Under the pieces are notes generated by a model, which made no database searches, was not told the DNA's origin, and saw nothing but the letters and a program-made list of their open reading frames with translations. From the NCBI RefSeq assembly GCF_018991925.1, contig NW_024756803.1, forward strand, positions 34,719-98,718: 64,000 nucleotides of DNA, read 5' to 3'. This DNA comes from Homarus americanus. Taxonomy: Eukaryota > Arthropoda > Malacostraca > Decapoda > Nephropidae. Of the stretch, positions 26,701 through 38,560 are shown piece after piece. How positions within the stretch are numbered: the first letter of the stretch is position 1; each line of letters begins with the position of its first letter. Made by a program: the position numbers and the translations under genes.

Positions 26701-28008
26701 TGCCAGTGTCTGAGGTGTGCACCTGGCAGTGTTAGAGGTGCACCTGGGGAGTGCCCGAGGCACCTGGGATTGCTCAGAGGTGTTCCTGGGAGTAAACAGA
26801 GAGGTGTACCTGCCAGTGTCAGCGGTGTGACCTGGCAGTGTTAGAGGTGCACCTGGGAGTGTCTGAGGTGTACCTGATTGTCAGAGGTGTACCTGGGAGG
26901 TCAGAGGTGTACCTGGGAGTGTCTGAGGTGTACCTGGGAGTGTCAGAGGAGCACCTGGGAGTGTCAGATCCTGCAATCTGGGAGCATCGAGGCACCGGGG
27001 AGCTCTGGAGGTGTACATGGAGTGTCAGAGGTGTACCTAGAGTGTCAGAGGTGTACCTGGGAGTGTCTGAGGTGTACCCAGGAGTGTCAGGAGGAGTACC
27101 TGAGTGTCAGACGTGTACCTGCTGGGAGTATCGGAGGTGTACCTGGAGTTTCGGGAGGCAATATGGGAGGTCAGGAGGTGTACCCAGGGAGGTCAGCGGT
27201 GTACCTGGGAGTGTCTGAGGCGCACCTGGGCGGGGTCTGAGGTGTACCCGGCAAAGTCTGGAACTGCACCTGGCAGTGTCAGTGGTGCACCTGGGAGCAT
27301 CAGCGGTGTACCTGGGAGTGCCTCAGAGGTGCACCTGGTCTCTGTCAGAGGAGCACCTTGAGTGTCTGAGGTGCACCTGGGAGTGTCTGAGGTGTATGGA
27401 GTGTTAGGAGGTGACCTGGTGCAACAGCCAAAATGGAAGTGTCAGCTGTGTACCTGGGAGGTCAGGGGTATGTCTGGGGAGCATCAAAGGCTGTACCCTG
27501 GAGTGTCGAGGTGTTTTTGGGAGTATCTGGAGGAGCACTGGGAGGTCTGAGGCAATCTGGGAGTGTCTGAGGAGTACCTGGGGAGTGTAAGTGCTGTACC
27601 TGGGAGTATCACAGAGCACCAGGGAGTGCCAGAGGTGTTCCTGGGAGGCTCAGTGGTGTAATCTGGGAGGCCAGAGGTGTGCACCTGGGAATGCCTGAGG
27701 TGCACCTGGGAGCGCGGAGGTGTACCTGGGAGTGTCAGGTGTACCCAGAGTGTCAGAGGAGTACCTGGGTGAGTGGGGTCAGAGGTGTAACTGGGAGTAC
27801 TTCAGAGATGTACCTGGAAGTGCCAGAGGTGGCACCTGGGAGGCTCAGAGGTGCACCTGGGAGGTCAGGGGTGTACCTGGGAGGGGTCAGAGGTGTACCT
27901 GAGTGTTTCAGGTGTACCTGTGAGTGTCAGGTGGTGTACCTGGGAATGACAGAGGTACCTCGGAGTGTCAGAGGTGTACCTGGGAGTGTCAGATGAGTAC
28001 CTGGGAGT
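20711..28008 (+). repeat. Satellite sub-block with dense small disruptions
   Basis: Still the 21-bp satellite, but with many GGGAGGCCAG, GTGCACC and AATCTGGG replacements and unit lengths of 15-24 bp. The worst stretch is about 22255-22480, which nevertheless follows the order of the C composite. B markers occur near 20715, 21325, 22215, 22570, 23830, 24868 and 25970; A markers near 25558 and 27511; D near 25280 and 27220. The long B composite recurs at about 23470-24080. No gene seen. Confidence 0.8.
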
Positions 28009-28122
28009 AAATGGAGGTGCGCGGGAAGCGGATGCCCTGAGTGTTCTGGAGCGTTCCAGCGTCCTGTGAGTGCCCAGTGTCTCAGTGCCTGGAGAAACCC
28101 TGCATGCTCAGGCAGCCCGTGA
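28009..28122. other. 114-bp non-satellite insertion
   Basis: The satellite stops after CTGGGAGT at 28008 and resumes near TGACAGTGGTG at 28123. The DNA between has none of the GTACCTGGG cores and is balanced in base composition, with words such as GCGGGAAGCGGATGCC and GAAACCCTGCATGC. The flanks on both sides carry the same satellite variant series (GACAG, CGGAGTGTC or GAGTGTC, then GACGAG or CACGAA), so the insertion sits in or between two copies of the B leader. I do not recognise the sequence and see no terminal inverted repeats, poly-A tail or open frame of note. Confidence 0.7.
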
Positions 28123-31100
28123 TGTGACAGTGGTGTTCTGAGTGTCAGGAGGTGTACCTGAGTGTCACACGAATACCTGGAGCATTCAGAGGAGTACCTT
28201 TGTGCATCAGGAGGTGTACCTGGGAGTGTCAGAGGTGAACCTGGGAGTGTCAGGGGTGTACCTTGGGAGTGTCATTGTTGTACCTGGGAGGCCAGAGGTG
28301 CGGCCCTGGAGCCTGAGGTGTACCTGCCAGTGTCAGAGGTGCACCTGGCAGTGTCGAGGTGCACTGCCAGTGTCTGAGGTGTACCTGGCAGCAAGTTAGA
28401 GGCTCACCTGGGAGTGTCAGGAGTGTGCACCTGCCAGTGTCAGAGTGCACCTGGGCAGCAAGGGAGGTGTACCTGGGAGTGTCTGGAGGTGTACCTGGGA
28501 TTGTCAGGAGGTGTACCTGGGAGTGTCAGAGGTGCACCTGTGAGTGTCAGAGGAGCACTTGGGTGTGTCAGAGGTGCACCTGGGAGGTCAGGGTGTACCT
28601 AGGAGTGTCAGAGGTGCACCTGGGAGTGTCTGAGGTACCTGGGAGTGTCAGTGGTGTACCTGGGAGGCTCATGGTGTACCTGGGAGGCCAGAGGTGTACC
28701 TGGGAGTGTCAGGAGGTGTACCCTGGGAGTGTCAGGTGTACCCTGGGAGTGTCAGGAGGTGTACCTGGGAGTCTGGAGGTACCTGGGAGTGTCTGAGGTG
28801 CCACCTGGGAGTGTCAGGAGCACCCAGTGTCAGGAGGTGAACCTGGGAGTGTCAGGGGCCATCTGGGAGTGTCGGAGGTGTACCTGGGAGTGTTGGAGGT
28901 ACCTGAGTGTCTGGAGGTGTACCCGGGGAGTGTCGTGGAGGTGATGTACCTGAGAGTGTGAGGGGTGTATTCTTGGGGAGCATCAGGGGTGTACCTGGGA
29001 GGTCAGAGTTGTACCTGGGAGTGTCTGAGGTGTACCTGGGAGTGTTCAGAGGGTGTACCTGGGGAGTGTCTGAGGTGCACCTGGGAGTGCCGAGGTGTAC
29101 CTGGGAGTGACAGGTGTTCCTCATGCCAGAGGTGTACCTGGGAGGTCAGGACGAGCACCCGGGGAGCTAATTCCTCAGAGTGAGTAATCTTTGTGTGTCA
29201 GAGGTGAACCTGGAGTGTCAGGGGTATACCCGAAGTGTCATTGTTAAAAATCTGGAGTGTCAGAGGTGCATGGGAGCATCGGAGTGCACCCGCCAGTGTC
29301 AGAGGTGTACCTGGCAATGTTACAGAGGTGTACCCGGTGGGTGTCTGAGGTGCAATTCCGGCAGTGTTAGAGGCACTTTGGAGTGTCTGGAGGTGTACCT
29401 GGATTGCCGAGGTGTACCTGGGAGGCTGGGAGGTGTACCTGGGAGTGTCTGAGGTGTACCTGTGGAGTGTCAGAGGAGCACCTGGGAGTGTCAGACGTAC
29501 CTGGGAGACGTGGAGGTGTACCTGGCTCGGAGGTGTACATGGGAGTGTCAGAGGTGTACCTAGGAGTGTCAGAGGTGCACCTGGGGAGTGTCTGAGGCGC
29601 ACCTGGCGTGTCTGAGGTGTACCTGGCAGTGTCTGAAACAAAATCTGGCAGTGTCAGTGGTGTACCTGGGAGTGTCAGCGGTGTACCTGGGAGGTCAGAG
29701 GTGTACCTGGGACTGTCAGAGTGAGTACTGGGGAGTGTCAGGTGTACCTGGAAGTGTCAGTGGTGTACCTGGGAGGTCTGAGGTGCACCTTGGAGCAGTC
29801 TGAGGTGTACCGGGAGTGGCTGCTGAGGTGTATATGGGAGTGTTAGAGGTGTACCTGGCAGTGTCAGCGGTGTACCTTGGAAGTGTCAGCGGTGTACCTT
29901 GGGAGTGTCAGGGGTATACCTGGGAGTATCAAAGGCCAGGCCTTGGAGTGTCAGAGGTGTTTTTGGGAGCATCTTGAGGAGCACCTGGGAGTGTCTTGAG
30001 GTGTACCTGGGAGTGTCTGAGGAGCACGCCTGGGGAGTGTAAGTGTTGGTACCTGGGAGCATCAGGAGAAGTACTGGGAGTGCCAGGAGGTGTACCTGGG
30101 AGGTCAGTGGTGTACCTGGGAGTGCTCAGAGGTGCACCTGGGAATGTCCGAGTGTACCTGGGAGGTGCATGGAGGGAAAAATCTGGGAGTGTCAGGTGTG
30201 TACCAGAGTGTCAGAGGAGTACCTGCGAGTGTCAGAGGTGTAACTGGGAGCATCAGGAGATGTACCTGGAAGTGTCAGGAGGTGTACCTGGGAGGCTCAG
30301 AGGTGTACCTGGGAGGTCAGAGGTGTACTGGGAGTGCCAGAGGTGTACCTGGGGAGTGTCTGGTGTGCACCTGGGAGGCTCACATGCTGTACCTGGGAGT
30401 GTCAGGGTGTACCTGGGGAGTATCGGAGTGCGGCACCTGCCAGTGTCAGAGGTGTACCTGGCAGTGTCAGAGGTGCACTCCGCCAGTGTCTGAGGTGTAC
30501 CTGGCGGCGTTAGGAGGTTTACCCGGGGAGTGTCTGGAGGTGCAATCTGGATCGTCGAGGTGTTCCTGGGAGTGTCAGATAAAATCGCCAGTGTCAGAGG
30601 TGTACCTGGCAGCAAGTAGAGGCACCTGGGAGTGTCTGAGGTGTACCTGGGCTCTGCCTGGGAGGTGTACCTGGGGAGTGTCAGAGGTGTACCTGTGAGT
30701 GTCAGGAGGAGCACTTGGGAGTGTCAGAGGTGTGCCTGGGAGTGTCAGGGGTGTACCTAGGAGTGTCAGAGGTGTACCTGGGAGTGTCTGAGGTGCACCT
30801 GGAGTTCGCAGGCACCTGGGAGGTCAGCGGTGTACCTGGGAGTGTCAGAGGTGTACCTGGGAGTGTCAGGAGGTGTACCTTGGGAGTGTCAGGGGTGTAC
30901 CTGAGTGTCAGAGGTGTACCTTGGGAGTGTCTCTGAGTGTACCTGGGGAGTGTCTGAGGTACCTGGGAGGTCAGAGGAGTAATTTTGGGTGTCAGAGGTG
31001 AACCTTTGGGAGTGTCAGGGGCCTACCTGGGAGGTCGGGAGGTGTACCTGGGAGTGTTGGAGGTGTATCTGGAGTGTCTGAGGTGTACCTGGGAGTGTCG

Positions 31101-34070
31101 GAGGTATACCTGAGAGTGTGAGGGTGTACCTTGGAGCATCAGGGGTGTACCTAGGAGTGTCAGAGTTGCACCTGGGAGTGTCTGAGGTGCACCTGAGTGC
31201 CCAGAGGGGTGTACCTAGGAGTGTCTGAGTTGTACCTGGGAGTGTCAGTGGTGTACCTGGGAGGACAGAGGTGTTCCTCGTAGTGCTGTGAGGTGTACCT
31301 GGGGAGTGTCAGACTACACCTGGGACACTGAGTGAGTACCTGTGTGTCAGGAGGTGAACCTGGGAGTGTCAGGGGTGTACCCAGCGTCATTGTTGTACCT
31401 GGGAGGTCAGAGGTGCACATGGGAGCATCGGAGGTGCACTCCGCTGCGCGTCAGAGGTGCACCTGGCAATGTTAGAGGTGTACCTGGGGTGGCTCCGGAG
31501 GTGTACCCGGGATTGTCAGAGGTGTACCTGGGAGTGTCAGAGGTGCCTGGGAGTGTCTGGAGGTGTACCTGTGGAGTGTCAGAGGAGTACCTGGGAGTGT
31601 CAGGACGTGTACCTGGGAGTATCGGAGGTGTACCTGGAGTTTCGGAGGTACATGGGAGTGTCAGAGGTGTACCTAGGAGTGTCAGAGGTACCTGGGAGTG
31701 TCTGAGGCGTACCTGGGCGTGTCTGAGGTGTACCTGGCAGTGTCTGAATGTACCTGGCAGTGTCAGTGGTGTGTCTTGGGAGTGTCACGTGTACCTGGGA
31801 GGCCAGATAAAATCTGGACCGTCAGAGTGAGCACTGGGAGGTCAGGGGTGCACCTGGAAGTGTCAGTGGTGCACCTGGGAGCGTCTGAGGTGCACCCTTT
31901 GAGTGTCTGAGGCGTACCTGGGAGTGGCTGAGGTATATGGAGGTTGAGGTGTACCTGGCAGTGTCAGCGCGGTGTACCTGGAAGTGTCAGCGGTGTACCT
32001 GGGAGTGTCAGGGTATACCCAGAGCATCAAAGGTTGTACCCTTGGAGTGTCAGGAGGTGTTTTTGGGAGCATCTTATATACCTGGGAGTGTCTGAGGTGC
32101 ACCTGGGAGTGTCTGGAGGAGCAACCTGGGAGTGTAAGTGTTGTGTACCTGGGAGTATCAGAGAAGTACCTCAGGGAGTGCCAGAGGTGTACCTGGGAGT
32201 GTCAGTGGTGCACCTGGGAGGCCGAGGTGCACCTGGGAATGTCTGAGGGTACCCTGGGAGGAGGCATGAGGTGTACCTGGGAGTGTCAGGTGTGTACCAG
32301 AGAGGTCAGGAGGAGCACCTGCGAGGCTCAGAGGTGTAACTGGGAGCATCAGAGATGCACCTTGGAAGGCTCAGAGGTGTACCTGGGAGTGTCAGAGGTG
32401 TACCTGGGAGTGTCAGAGGTGCACTGGGGAGGCCAGAGGTGTACCTGGGAGCATCTGGTGTGCACCTGAGTGTCACATATACCTGGGAGTGCTCAGGGGC
32501 GTACCTGGGAGTATCGGAGGTACCTGCCAGCGTCAGAGGTGTAATCTGGCAGTGTCAGAGGTGCACCCGCTGTGCGTCTGAGGTGTACCTGGTGCAGTGT
32601 TAGAGGTGCACCTGGAGTGTCTGAGGTGTAAAATCTGGGCCTGTCAGAGGTGCACCTGGGAGTGTCAGAGGTGCACCTGGTGGAGTGTCAGGAGGAGCAC
32701 TTGGAGGTCAGGATCAAAAATCTGGGAGTGTCAGGGGTGCACCCAGGAGGCCTGTGAGGCACCTGGGAGTGTCTGAGGTGTACCTGAGTGTCAGTGGTGT
32801 ACCTGGGAGGCTCAGCGGTGTACCTGGGAGTGTCAGAGGTAAAAATTCTGGGAGTGTCAGTCAGAGGTGTACCTGGGAGTGTCAGGGGTGTACCTGGGAT
32901 GTCAGAGGTGTACCTGGGAGTGTCTGGAGTGTACCTGGGAGTGTCTGAGGTGTACCTGGGAGGTCAGGAGGAGTACTTGGGTGTCAGAGGTGAACCTGGG
33001 AGTGTCAGGGTTTACCTGGGAGTGTCGGAGGTGTACCTGGGAGGTTGGAGGTGTATCCTGGGAGTGTCTGAGGTGTACCTGGGAGCCCTGGAGGTATACC
33101 TGAGAGTGAGGGGTGTACCAAGAGTATCAGGGGTGTACCTAGGAGTGTCAGAGTTGTACCTGGGAGTGTCTGAGGTGTACCTGGGAGTGTTCAGAGGTGT
33201 ACCTGGGAGTGTCTGAGGTGTACCTGGAGTGTCAATGGTGCCTGGGAGGACAGAGGTGTTCCCCGCAGTGCCAGAGGTGTGCCTGGGGAGTGTCAGACGA
33301 GCACCTGGGGAGCATCAGAGGAGCACCTGTGTGTCAGAGTGAACCTGGGAGGTCAGGGTGTACCTGGAAGTCAGCCTGTTGCACCTGGGAGTGTCAGAGG
33401 TGGCACATGGGAGTATCGGAGTGCACTCCGCTTGTGCGTCGGGGAGGTGTACCCTTGGCAAATGTGTTAGGAGGTGTACCTGGGGGTGTCTGAGGTGCAC
33501 TGGCAGTGTTAGAGGTGTACCCGGGAGTGTCTGGAGGTGCAATCTGGGATTGTCAGAGGTGTACCTGGGAGGTCAGGAGGTGTACCTGGGAGTGTCTGAG
33601 GTGTACCTGTGAGTGTCAGAGGAGTACCTTGGGAGGCTCAGACGTGTACCTGGGGAGTATCGAGGTGTACCTGGGAGTTTCGGAGGTGTACATGGGAGTG
33701 TCAGAGGTGTACCTTAGGAGTGTCAGAGGTGCACCTGGGGAGTGTCTGAGGCGCACCTGGGCGTCTGAGGTGTAAATCTGGCAGTGTCTGAAATGTACCT
33801 GGCAGTGTCAGTGGTGTACCTGGGAGCGTCAGCAGGCACCTGGAGTGTCAGAGGTGCACCGGGGACCGGGTCAGAGGAGCACTGGGGAGTGTCAGGTGCG
33901 CACCTGGCGTCAGTGGTGCACTGGGAGGTCCGTTGAGGCACACCCTGGAAGTGTCCGAGGCACCTGGGAGTGTCCGATGCGTATATGGAGGTAAGAGGTG
34001 CATCTGGCAGGCTCAGCGGTGTACCCTGGAAGGCTCAGCGGTGTACCTGGGAGGTCAGGGGTATTACCTG
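28123..34070 (+). repeat. Satellite sub-block within the 2-kb repeat zone
   Basis: 21-bp satellite with the same kinds of disruption as the preceding block (GTGCACC, AATCTGGG, GGAGGCCAG, inserted GGGG). It contains three full B-D-A periods of the roughly 2-kb repeat. Nothing other than satellite is seen. Confidence 0.8.
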
Positions 34071-37000
34071 GGAGATCAGCTGCCAGGCCTTGGGAGGAGT
34101 GCCAGAGGTGTACCTGGGAGTGTCATTGGTGTACCTGGGAGTGTCAGAGGTACCTGGGAATGTCTGAGGTGTACCTGGGAGTGTATGAGGTGTACCTGGG
34201 AGTGTCTGGTGTGTACCTGGGAGTGTCTGAGGTACCTGGAAGTGTCAGAGGAGTACCTGGGAGTGTCAGAGGTGTGTCTGGGAGTGTCGGGGCACCTGAC
34301 AGTGTCTGAGGTGTAACTGAGCCTAGAGATGTACCTGGAAGTGTCAGAGGTACCTGGGAGTGTCAGAGGTGTACCTGGGAGTGTCAGAGGTGCACCTGGG
34401 AGTGTCAGAGGTGTACCTGGGAGTGTCTGTGTACCTGGGAGTGTCTGAGGTGTACCTGGAAGTGTCAGAGGAGTACCTGGGAGGTCAGAGGTGTGTCTGG
34501 GAGTGTCAAGGTGCACCTGACAGTGTCTGAGGTGTACCTGGGAGTGTCTGAGGTGTACCTGGGACTGTCTGAGGTGTAGCTGGGACTGTCATTGGTGTCC
34601 GTGGGAGTGTCAGTGGTGTACCTGGGAGTGACAGACGTGTTCCTCGGAGTGTCAGAGATGTACGATGGGAGTGTCAGACGAGTACCTGGGAGTGTCAGAG
34701 GTGAACCTGGGAGTGTCAGGGGTGTACCTGGGAGTGCCATTGTTGTACCTGGGAGTGTCAGAGGTGTACCTGGGAGTATCGGAGGTGTACCTGCCAGTGT
34801 CAGAGGTGTACCTGGCAGAGGTGTACCTGCCAGTGTCTGACCGGAGGTATACCTGAGAGTGTGAGGGGTGCACCTGGAGGTCAGGGGTGTACCTGAGTGT
34901 CAGAGTTGCACCTGGGAGTGTCTGAGGTGTACCTGGAGTGTTCAGAGGTGTACCTGGAGTGTCTGAGGCACCTGGGGAGGTCAGGAGGTGTACCTGGGAA
35001 AGTGACAGAGGTGTTCTCGTAAAGCAGAGGTGTACCTGGGAGTGTCAGACGAGCACCTGGGAGCACCAGAGAGCACCTTTGTGTGTCAGAGGTGGAACCT
35101 GGAGTGTCAGGTGTACCTGGAAGTGCTGCTTGTACCTGGGAGGTCAGAGGTGTACATGGGAGCATCGAGGTACCTACAGTGTCAGAGGTGTACCTGGCAA
35201 TGTTAGGAGGTGTGTACCTGGTGGGTGTCTGCGTACCTGGCAGTGTTAGGAGGTGTACCTGGAGCATTCTGGAGGTACCTGGGATTGTCAGAGGTGTACC
35301 TGGGAGGCCAGATGAGTACCTGGGAGTGTCTGAGGTGTACCTTGTGAGTGTCAGAGAGTACCTGGGAGTGTCAGGAGACGTACCTGGGAGCACGGGAGGT
35401 GTACCTGGGAGTTTCTGGAGGCACATGGGAGGCCAGGAGGCACCTAGGAGTGTCAGAGGTGCACCCGGGAGTGTCTGAGGCGCACCTGGCGTGTCTTGAG
35501 GTACCTGGCAGTGTCTGGAAATGTACCTGGCAGTGTCAGTGGTGTAACTGGGAGTGTCAGCGGTGCACCTGGGACCGTCAGAGGAGCACAGGGGAGGTCA
35601 GGGTGTACCTGGAAGTGTCAGTGGTGTACCTGGGAGTGTCTGGAGGTGTACCTGGAGGTTCGAGGTGTACCTGGGGAGTGTCTTGGAGGTGTATATGGAG
35701 TGTTAGAGGTGTACCTGGCAGTGCTGAAGGGTGTACCTTGGAAGTGCTCAAGTGGTGTACCTGGGAGGCCAGGGGTATACCTGGGAGTATCAAAGGTTGT
35801 ACCTTGGAGTGTCAGAGGTGTTTTTGGGAGCATCTGAGGAGTACCTGGGAGGCCTGAGGTACCTGGGAGTGTCTGATATACCCAGGAGTGTGGGTGTTGT
35901 ACCTGGGAGACCAGAGAAGCACTAGGGAGTGCCAGAGGCACTCTTGGGAGGCCAGTGGTGTACCTGAGCAAGTCAGGAGGTGTACCTGGGAATGTCTGAG
36001 GTGTACCTGGGAGTGTAGTGAGGTGTACCTTGGGAGGTCAGGTGTACCAGAGTGTCAGAGGAGCACCTGGGTGAGTGGCTGAGTGCAAACTGGGAGAACA
36101 GAGATGTACCTGGAAGGGTTGGGTGGCCTGGGAGTGTCAGAGGTGCACCTGGGAGGCCGAGGTGTGGCCTGGGAGTGTCAGGAGGCACCTGGGAGTGGTC
36201 TGGTGTGTACCTGGGAGTGCTGGCTGTTTGTACCTGGGAGTGTCAGGGGTACCTGGGAGTATTTGGAGGTGTACCTGCCAGTGTCAGAGGTGTACCCTGG
36301 CAGTGTCAGAGGTGTACCTGCTGTGTCTGAGGCAAAAAATTTTGGCAGTGTTAGAGGTTTACCTGGGAGTGTCTGAGGTGTGCACCTGGGATTTGTTGGG
36401 AGGCGTTCCTGGGAGGTTGAGAGGTACCGCCGGTGTCAGAGGTGCACCTGGCAGTGTTAGGAGGTGCACCTGGGAGTGTCTGAGGTGCAATCTGGGTTTG
36501 CTGGGAGGTGTACCTGGGAGGCCAGGAGGTGTACCCAGAGCACAGAGGAGCACTGGGAGTGTCAGAGGTGCAATCTGGGAGGCCAGGTGCACCCAGGAGG
36601 CCAGGAGGTGTACCTGGAGGTCTGAGGTGTACCTGGAGGTCAGGTGGTGCACCTGGGAGGTCAGCGGTGTACCTGGGAGGTCAGAGTTGGTGCACCTGGG
36701 AGGTCAGGAGGTGTACCCAGAGGCTAGGGGTGTACCTGGGAGTGTCAGAGGTGTACCTGGGAGTGTCTGGAGGTACCTGGGAGTGTCTGAGGTGTACCTG
36801 GAGTGTCAGAGGTGAACTGGAGTGCTCAGGTCGGCCCTGGGAGGCCGGAGGTGTACCTGAGTGCTGGAGGTACCTGGGAGTGTCTGAGGTGTACCTGGGA
36901 GTGTCGGAGGTATACCTGAGAGCAGGAGGGGTGTACCTGGGAGTATCAGGAGGCACCTGGGAGTGGCCAGGAGTTGTACCTGGGAGTGTCTGAGGTAAAT

Positions 37001-38560
37001 GGAGCAAAACCAGAGGTACCTGGGAGGCCCAGGTGTACCTGGAGGCCAGGTGGTGTACCTGGGAGTGACAGAGGTAAAACCCCTGTAGTGCCAGAGGTGT
37101 ACCTGGGAGGTCAGACGAGCACTGGGAGCACTGGGGAGGAGCACCTCCTTTGTGTGTCAGAGGTGAACCTGGGAGGCCAGGGGTGGCACCTGAAGTGTCA
37201 TTGTTGTACCTGGGAGGCCAGAGGTGCACATGGGAGTATCGGAGGTGTACCTGCCAGTGTCAGAGGTGTACCTGCAATGTTAGGCCTGGGGTGTCTGAGG
37301 TGTACCTGGCAGTGTTAGAGGTGACCTTGGAGTGTCTGAGGTGTACCTGGGATTGTCAGAGGTGTACCTGGGAGTGTCAGAGGTGTACCTGGGAGGTTGC
37401 CGCGGTGTACCTGGAGTGTAGGGGTATACCTGGGAGTATCAAGGTTGTACCCTTGGAGTGTCAGAGGTGTTTTTGGGAGTATCTGAGAGTACCTGGGAGT
37501 GTCTGAGGTGTACCTGGGAGTGTCTGAGAGTACCTGGGAGTGTAAGGTACCGGGAGTATCAGAGAAGTGCCCAGGAGTGCCAGAGGTGTACCTGGGAGTG
37601 TTGGGTGGTGTACCTGGGAGTGTCAGAGGTGTACCTGAATGTCTGAGGTGTACCTGGGAGTGTATGAGGTGCACCTGGGAGTGTCTGGTGTGTACCTGGG
37701 AGGTCTGAGTTGTACCTGAAGTGTCAGAGGAGTACCTGGGAGTGTCAGAGGTGTGTCTGGGAGTGTCAAGGTGCACCTGACAGTGTCTGAGGTGTAACTG
37801 GGAGCATGAGATGTACCTGAAGTGTCAGAGGTGTACCTGGGAGGTCAGAGGTGTACCTGGGAGTGTCGAGGTGTACCTGGGAGTGTCAGAGGTGTACCTG
37901 GGAGTGTCTGGTGTGTACCTGGGAGAGTTCTGAGGTGCCTGCAAGTGTCAGAGGAGTACCTGGGAGTGTCAGAGGTGTGTCTGGGAGTGTCAAGGTGCAC
38001 CTGGACAGTGTCTGAGGTGTACCTGGGAGTGTCTGAGGTGTACCTGGGACTGTCTGAGGTGTGCTGGGACTGCTGCTGGTGTCCGTGGGAGTGTCAGTGG
38101 GTGTACCTGGGAGTGACAGACGAGTCCTCGGAGTGTCAGAGGTGTACGATGGGAGGTCAGACGAGCACTGGAGTCAGAGGTGTACCTGGGAGTGTCAGAG
38201 GTGTACCTGGGAGTGTCTGGGGTACCTGGGAGTGTCTGAGGTGTACCTGCAAGTGTCAGAGGAGTACCTGGGAGTGTCAGAGGTGTGTCTGGGAGTGTCA
38301 AGGCACTGACAGTGTCTGAGGTGTACCTGGGAGTGTCTGAGGTGTACCTGGGACTGTCTGAGGTGTAGCTGGGACTGTCATTGGTGTCTCGTGGGAGGTC
38401 GGTGGTGTACTGGGAGTGACAGACGTGTTCTCGGAGTGTCAGAGGTGTACGAGGGAGTGTCAGACGAGTACCTGGGAGTGTCAGAGGAACCTGGGAGTGT
38501 CAGGGGTGTACCGGAGTGCCATTGTTGTACCTGGGAGTGTCAGAGGTGTACCTGGGAGAC
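34071..38560 (+). repeat. Satellite sub-block with E-C composites
   Basis: An E-like unit is followed directly by the C composite three times: about 34450-34700, 37930-38170 and 38230-38480. The last two are about 300 bp apart and nearly identical apart from small losses, so they are a recent tandem duplication. Between 34700 and 37700 the block holds the last periods of the 2-kb B-D-A repeat and is noisier. No gene seen. Confidence 0.8.

Larger units (their letters stand above)
24840..37160 (+). repeat. About 2-kb higher-order repeat, six B-D-A periods
   Basis: Marker D occurs at about 25280, 27220, 29598, 31708, 33751 and 35480, giving spacings of roughly 1.94, 2.38, 2.11, 2.04 and 1.73 kb. 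In five of the six periods a clear B marker precedes D by 360-430 bp (24868, 29185, 31335, 33325, 35078). Marker A follows D by 280-360 bp in five of six (25558, 27511, 29958, 32058, 35818). A2 follows A by about 80-90 bp where preserved. The period near 33751 has lost A by a deletion around 34080. This entry overlaps the sub-blocks that describe its base composition. Confidence 0.75.
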
